From Actinomycetes bacterium (GTDB taxonomy: Bacteria; Actinomycetota; Acidimicrobiia; Acidimicrobiales; Palsa-688), in the NCBI GenBank assembly GCA_021796905.1, contig JAKABK010000074.1, positions 1 to 7,618 on the forward strand: a DNA stretch of 7,618 nucleotides, written 5' to 3'. Below, piece by piece: positions 5,549 to 7,618 of this stretch. The notes below the pieces were generated by a model. That model was not told the origin of the DNA, ran no database searches, and saw nothing but the letters and a program-made list of their open reading frames with translations. Numbering within the stretch: the first letter of the stretch is position 1; every line of letters starts with the position of its first letter. The position numbers and the translations under genes are program-made.

Positions 5549-6388
5549 ATGCCCAGCATCCGAGTCGTGACCGACAGCGCCTGCGACCTGCCCGACGGTC
5601 TGCTCGGCGAGCTCGACATCTCCATGGTCCCGCTGAGGGTCCGCTTCGGCGCCGAGGAGCTGATCGACCGCGAGGAGCTGTCCACCAAGGAGTTCTGGGC
5701 CCGCAACGCCAGAGGGGGTGCCCTCCCGGAGACCTCCGCACCGAGCCCCGGTGCTTTTCGCCAGATGTTCGACCACTTGGCGGGTGAGGGGGCCAGCGGT
5801 GTCGTGTGCGTCGCCCTGTCTTCCCGACTGTCCGCGACGATCGAGGCCGCCCGTCAAGCGGTCTCGGAGACCGGTGCCCAAGTGCCGGTGAGGGTCATCG
5901 ACTCGCGGAGCGTCACCATGGGTCAGGGTCTGGTCGTGGTCGAGGCGGCCGAGCGGGCTGCTGCCGGTGCGGACCTCGACGAGGTGGTGGCGGTCGCCGA
6001 GCGCAGCGTGTCGGAACTGAAGGTATTCGGGGTGATCGACACCCTGGAGAACATGCGACGCGGGGGGAGGATCGGCAACGCGGCGGCGATGCTCGGGTCG
6101 GTGCTCGCCATCAAACCGGTGATCGAGATACGCGACGGGGTCGTCGAGGTGGAGTCGAAGCAACGCACCCGGGCCAAGTCGTTGCGCTACTTGGCGGACA
6201 AGGTCCGATCCGCCGGCACCCTGCGCCGGCTGGCGATCTTCGGTGGCGACGCCTCCGATCTCGACGTACTGCTCGACCTGCTCGCCGACGTGACCCCGAC
6301 CCATCCGCTCCTGATCGGCGACATCGGGCCGGTGATCGGAACCCACGCCGGTCCGGGAGCCGTCGGGGCCGCCTGGTTGCCCGGGTGA
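5549..6388 (+). CDS. DegV/FakB-family fatty-acid-binding protein
   Basis: A 279-residue cytoplasmic protein of the DegV family, close to the usual length of about 280. Family members bind a fatty acid; in Firmicutes the FakB proteins present it to the kinase FakA, which makes acyl-phosphate for phospholipid synthesis. Diagnostic motifs are VVTDSACDLP (6-15), TSAPSPGAF (62-70), SSRLSATIEAA (91-101), VIDSRSVTMGQG (117-128), RRGGRIGNAAAMLGS (170-184), LAIKPVI (186-192) and IGPVIGTHAGPGAVG (259-273). Thr62, a Ser at 91-92 and His266 correspond to the carboxylate-contacting residues described for FakB. The usual LSGT is LSAT here. No fakA (DAK2-domain kinase) gene is in the window, so the partner would be elsewhere. 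The gene follows the DUF6049-like gene after 87 bases lacking an obvious promoter and is closed by a strong hairpin just after its stop. The ligand-binding role is family knowledge. Confidence 0.92.
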   Translation: MPSIRVVTDSACDLPDGLLGELDISMVPLRVRFGAEELIDREELSTKEFWARNARGGALPETSAPSPGAFRQMFDHLAGEGASGVVCVALSSRLSATIEAARQAVSETGAQVPVRVIDSRSVTMGQGLVVVEAAERAAAGADLDEVVAVAERSVSELKVFGVIDTLENMRRGGRIGNAAAMLGSVLAIKPVIEIRDGVVEVESKQRTRAKSLRYLADKVRSAGTLRRLAIFGGDASDLDVLLDLLADVTPTHPLLIGDIGPVIGTHAGPGAVGAAWLPG

Positions 6389-6389
6389 T

Positions 6390-6416
6390 CGTCGGGCTCC
6401 CGCCGGGAGCCCGACG
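6390..6416 (+). terminator. Perfect 12-bp stem-loop terminator after degV
   Basis: Starting 2 bases after the DegV stop, CGTCGGGCTCCC (6390-6401) pairs without mismatch with GGGAGCCCGACG (6405-6416) around a GCC loop. There is no following T-run, as in many high-GC actinobacterial terminators. A smaller inverted repeat, CGCCCC-A-GGGGCG (6422-6434), follows. It separates the GNAT-DUF6049-DegV unit from the kinase gene. Confidence 0.8.
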
Positions 6417-6459
6417 CTGCCCGCCCCAGGGGCGCACCGGGACCAAAGCGGTCACGGGG

Positions 6460-6465
6460 TAGCCT
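6460..6465 (+). promoter_or_regulatory. Likely -10 hexamer (TAGCCT) for a leaderless kinase transcript
   Basis: GGGTAGCCT matches the TANNNT -10 pattern and ends 8 bases before the kinase GTG start at 6474. No Shine-Dalgarno sequence lies between. The element closely resembles GGGTAGCGT before the deacetylase gene, and it stands downstream of the degV terminator, where a new promoter is expected. No clear -35 is visible. Confidence 0.5.
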
Positions 6466-6473
6466 TCTCGGCC

Positions 6474-7618
6474 GTGGTCGCCGTCCCCCCCGCTCCCCGG
6501 GCCGACCGACCGGACCGGTCCGGGACCTCCCCAGGGAGGCTGCTGGCCCGCCGCTACCGGTTGCTGAAGCCCTTGGCACGGGGCGGCATGGCCGAGGTGT
6601 GGGAAGGTCGCGACGAGGTCCTCGGAAGACCGGTAGCAGTCAAGGTCCTGCAGTCTCACCTGAGCGGCGACGCGACCTTCGTGGAACGTTTCAGGCGGGA
6701 GGCAGTGACGGCAGCGGCGGTGAGCAGCCCGACGATCGTCGCGACCTACGACGCCGGCGTCGATGCCGGCACTGCCTTCATCGTCATGGAGCTGGTCCGG
6801 GGACGTACCCTTCGCCAACTGCTCGACGGCAGCGGAGCCCTCGACGTCGGACTGGTCGCCGAGATCGGTTCCCAGGTGGCTGACGCGCTGGGTCGTGCCC
6901 ACCGAGCCGGACTGGTGCACCGCGACGTGAAGCCGGCCAACGTCTTGGTGGCCGACGACGAGGACGGCACGCTGCGGGCGAAGGTGACCGATTTCGGCAT
7001 CGCCAAGGCCCGTGCCGGTCTCGAATCGAACCTGACCCAGACCGGGACCGTGCTCGGCACCCCGAAGTACCTGAGCCCCGAGCAGGTCCAGGGCCGTCAG
7101 GATGTCGACGGGCGCTCGGACCTCTACTCGCTCGGGGTCGTGCTGTTCGAGATGCTGACCGGTCGGGTCCCCTTCGACGCGCCGGCTGACATGACCGTGG
7201 CGCTGGCCCATCTCGAGCAGGTCCCACCTCGGGTGCGGCAGCTGCGCCCCGCGGTACCCCGCCAGCTCGACGAACTGGTCTCCTGCCTGCTCGCGAAGGA
7301 CCCGGCCGACCGGCCGGCGAGCGCCGCGGCGGTGCGGGGAGCGCTGCTCGCTGTCGGTTCGGGGCGACCGTCGGCCCAGCGCGAGCTACGGGGTGGGACA
7401 CGCAGGGATCTCGGCGGGCGGGTCGTTCGAAGGCCGGAGGATCCGGGTGCCCGGACCGGTCGTGGCGGGGTCGTGCCATCCGGTCAGGACCCGACGGGAG
7501 GTGCCGTCTGGTCGCGACCCGGGTCACGCGGACCGCTCAGGGAGGGCGGGCCGCTCGGGGTGGGCAGGGGCTCGAGCAGTGCCGAGCTCCGGGGCTCCCG
7601 GCACCGGCCGTCGGGTGC
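6474..7618 (+). CDS. Hanks-type Ser/Thr protein kinase (PknB-like), C-terminus beyond right edge
   Basis: The first 381 residues of a bacterial eukaryotic-type Ser/Thr kinase; the frame stays open to the window end. The catalytic domain (about 28-295) looks active: glycine-rich loop LARGGMAEVWEGRD (34-47), VAVKVL with Lys57, alphaC Glu76 in RREA, HRDVKPAN (149-156) with Asp151 and Asn156, DFGIAKA (173-179), a Thr-rich activation loop with Thr188, Thr190 and Thr192, GTPKYLSPEQ (195-204) and RSDLYSLGVVLFEMLTG (214-230). From about residue 297 on, the sequence is rich in Gly, Arg, Pro and Ser, resembling a disordered juxtamembrane linker. No transmembrane helix is reached before the edge. The start GTG at 6474 leaves 27 residues before the domain; the upstream frame is open but offers no ATG or GTG back to degV. 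Kinases of this type commonly control cell division and wall synthesis in Actinomycetota; its substrates cannot be told from here. Confidence 0.94.
   Translation, partial: MVAVPPAPRADRPDRSGTSPGRLLARRYRLLKPLARGGMAEVWEGRDEVLGRPVAVKVLQSHLSGDATFVERFRREAVTAAAVSSPTIVATYDAGVDAGTAFIVMELVRGRTLRQLLDGSGALDVGLVAEIGSQVADALGRAHRAGLVHRDVKPANVLVADDEDGTLRAKVTDFGIAKARAGLESNLTQTGTVLGTPKYLSPEQVQGRQDVDGRSDLYSLGVVLFEMLTGRVPFDAPADMTVALAHLEQVPPRVRQLRPAVPRQLDELVSCLLAKDPADRPASAAAVRGALLAVGSGRPSAQRELRGGTRRDLGGRVVRRPEDPGARTGRGGVVPSGQDPTGGAVWSRPGSRGPLREGGPLGVGRGSSSAELRGSRHRPSG

Noticed and set aside
4790..6346. 518-codon open frame on the minus strand
   Set aside because: It lies antisense to the DUF6049-like and DegV genes, has a composition typical of a GC-rich antisense shadow (many Gly, Arg, Asp and His), and shows no domain motif.
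1..7618. CRISPR arrays, insertion sequences, tRNA or rRNA genes, phage genes
   Set aside because: No regularly spaced repeats, transposase motifs, terminal inverted repeats or tRNA-like cloverleaf sequences were seen. Coding is dense and uniform in base composition.

Overview
This is a GC-rich bacterial window with seven protein-coding genes packed end to end and no sign of mobile DNA, CRISPR or RNA genes. Six of the seven genes begin with GTG. The gene set (a Hanks-type Ser/Thr kinase, a DUF6049-like secreted protein, a CCA-adding enzyme and a PilT ATPase) points to an actinobacterium (Actinomycetota). A deep-branching class such as Acidimicrobiia is plausible because a PilT sits beside a DUF6049-type protein, but that placement is inference.

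Left half, minus strand, reading right to left: an HDAC-family deacetylase (1532-2539), the pilus-retraction ATPase PilT (395-1501) and the N-terminal 116 residues of the CCA-adding tRNA nucleotidyltransferase (1-348, cut by the window edge). The deacetylase and pilT are 30 bases apart and probably share a transcript. Between pilT and cca lie two small hairpins and a possible separate promoter.

Right half, plus strand: a GNAT acetyltransferase (2622-3350) overlaps by 4 bases with a 704-residue secreted, C-terminally membrane-anchored DUF6049-like protein (3347-5461). A DegV/FakB-like fatty-acid-binding protein follows (5549-6388), then a perfect 12-bp hairpin terminator (6390-6416). Last comes a Ser/Thr protein kinase with an intact catalytic domain (from 6474, running off the right edge).

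The GNAT and the deacetylase are divergent from an 82-base region, a possible protein acetylation/deacetylation pair. The cca and DUF6049 genes recall the mycobacterial Rv3907c-Rv3910 neighbourhood, where MurJ (MviN) follows DUF6049. Here DegV and a kinase occupy that place. At three GTG starts (cca, deacetylase, kinase) a TAGSST hexamer lies 6-8 bases upstream, which fits leaderless transcription. The region is mostly conserved housekeeping and cell-envelope genes. I found no clear new system; the points worth checking are the acetylation pair, the altered gene order, the leaderless-promoter pattern and an altered PilT motif.
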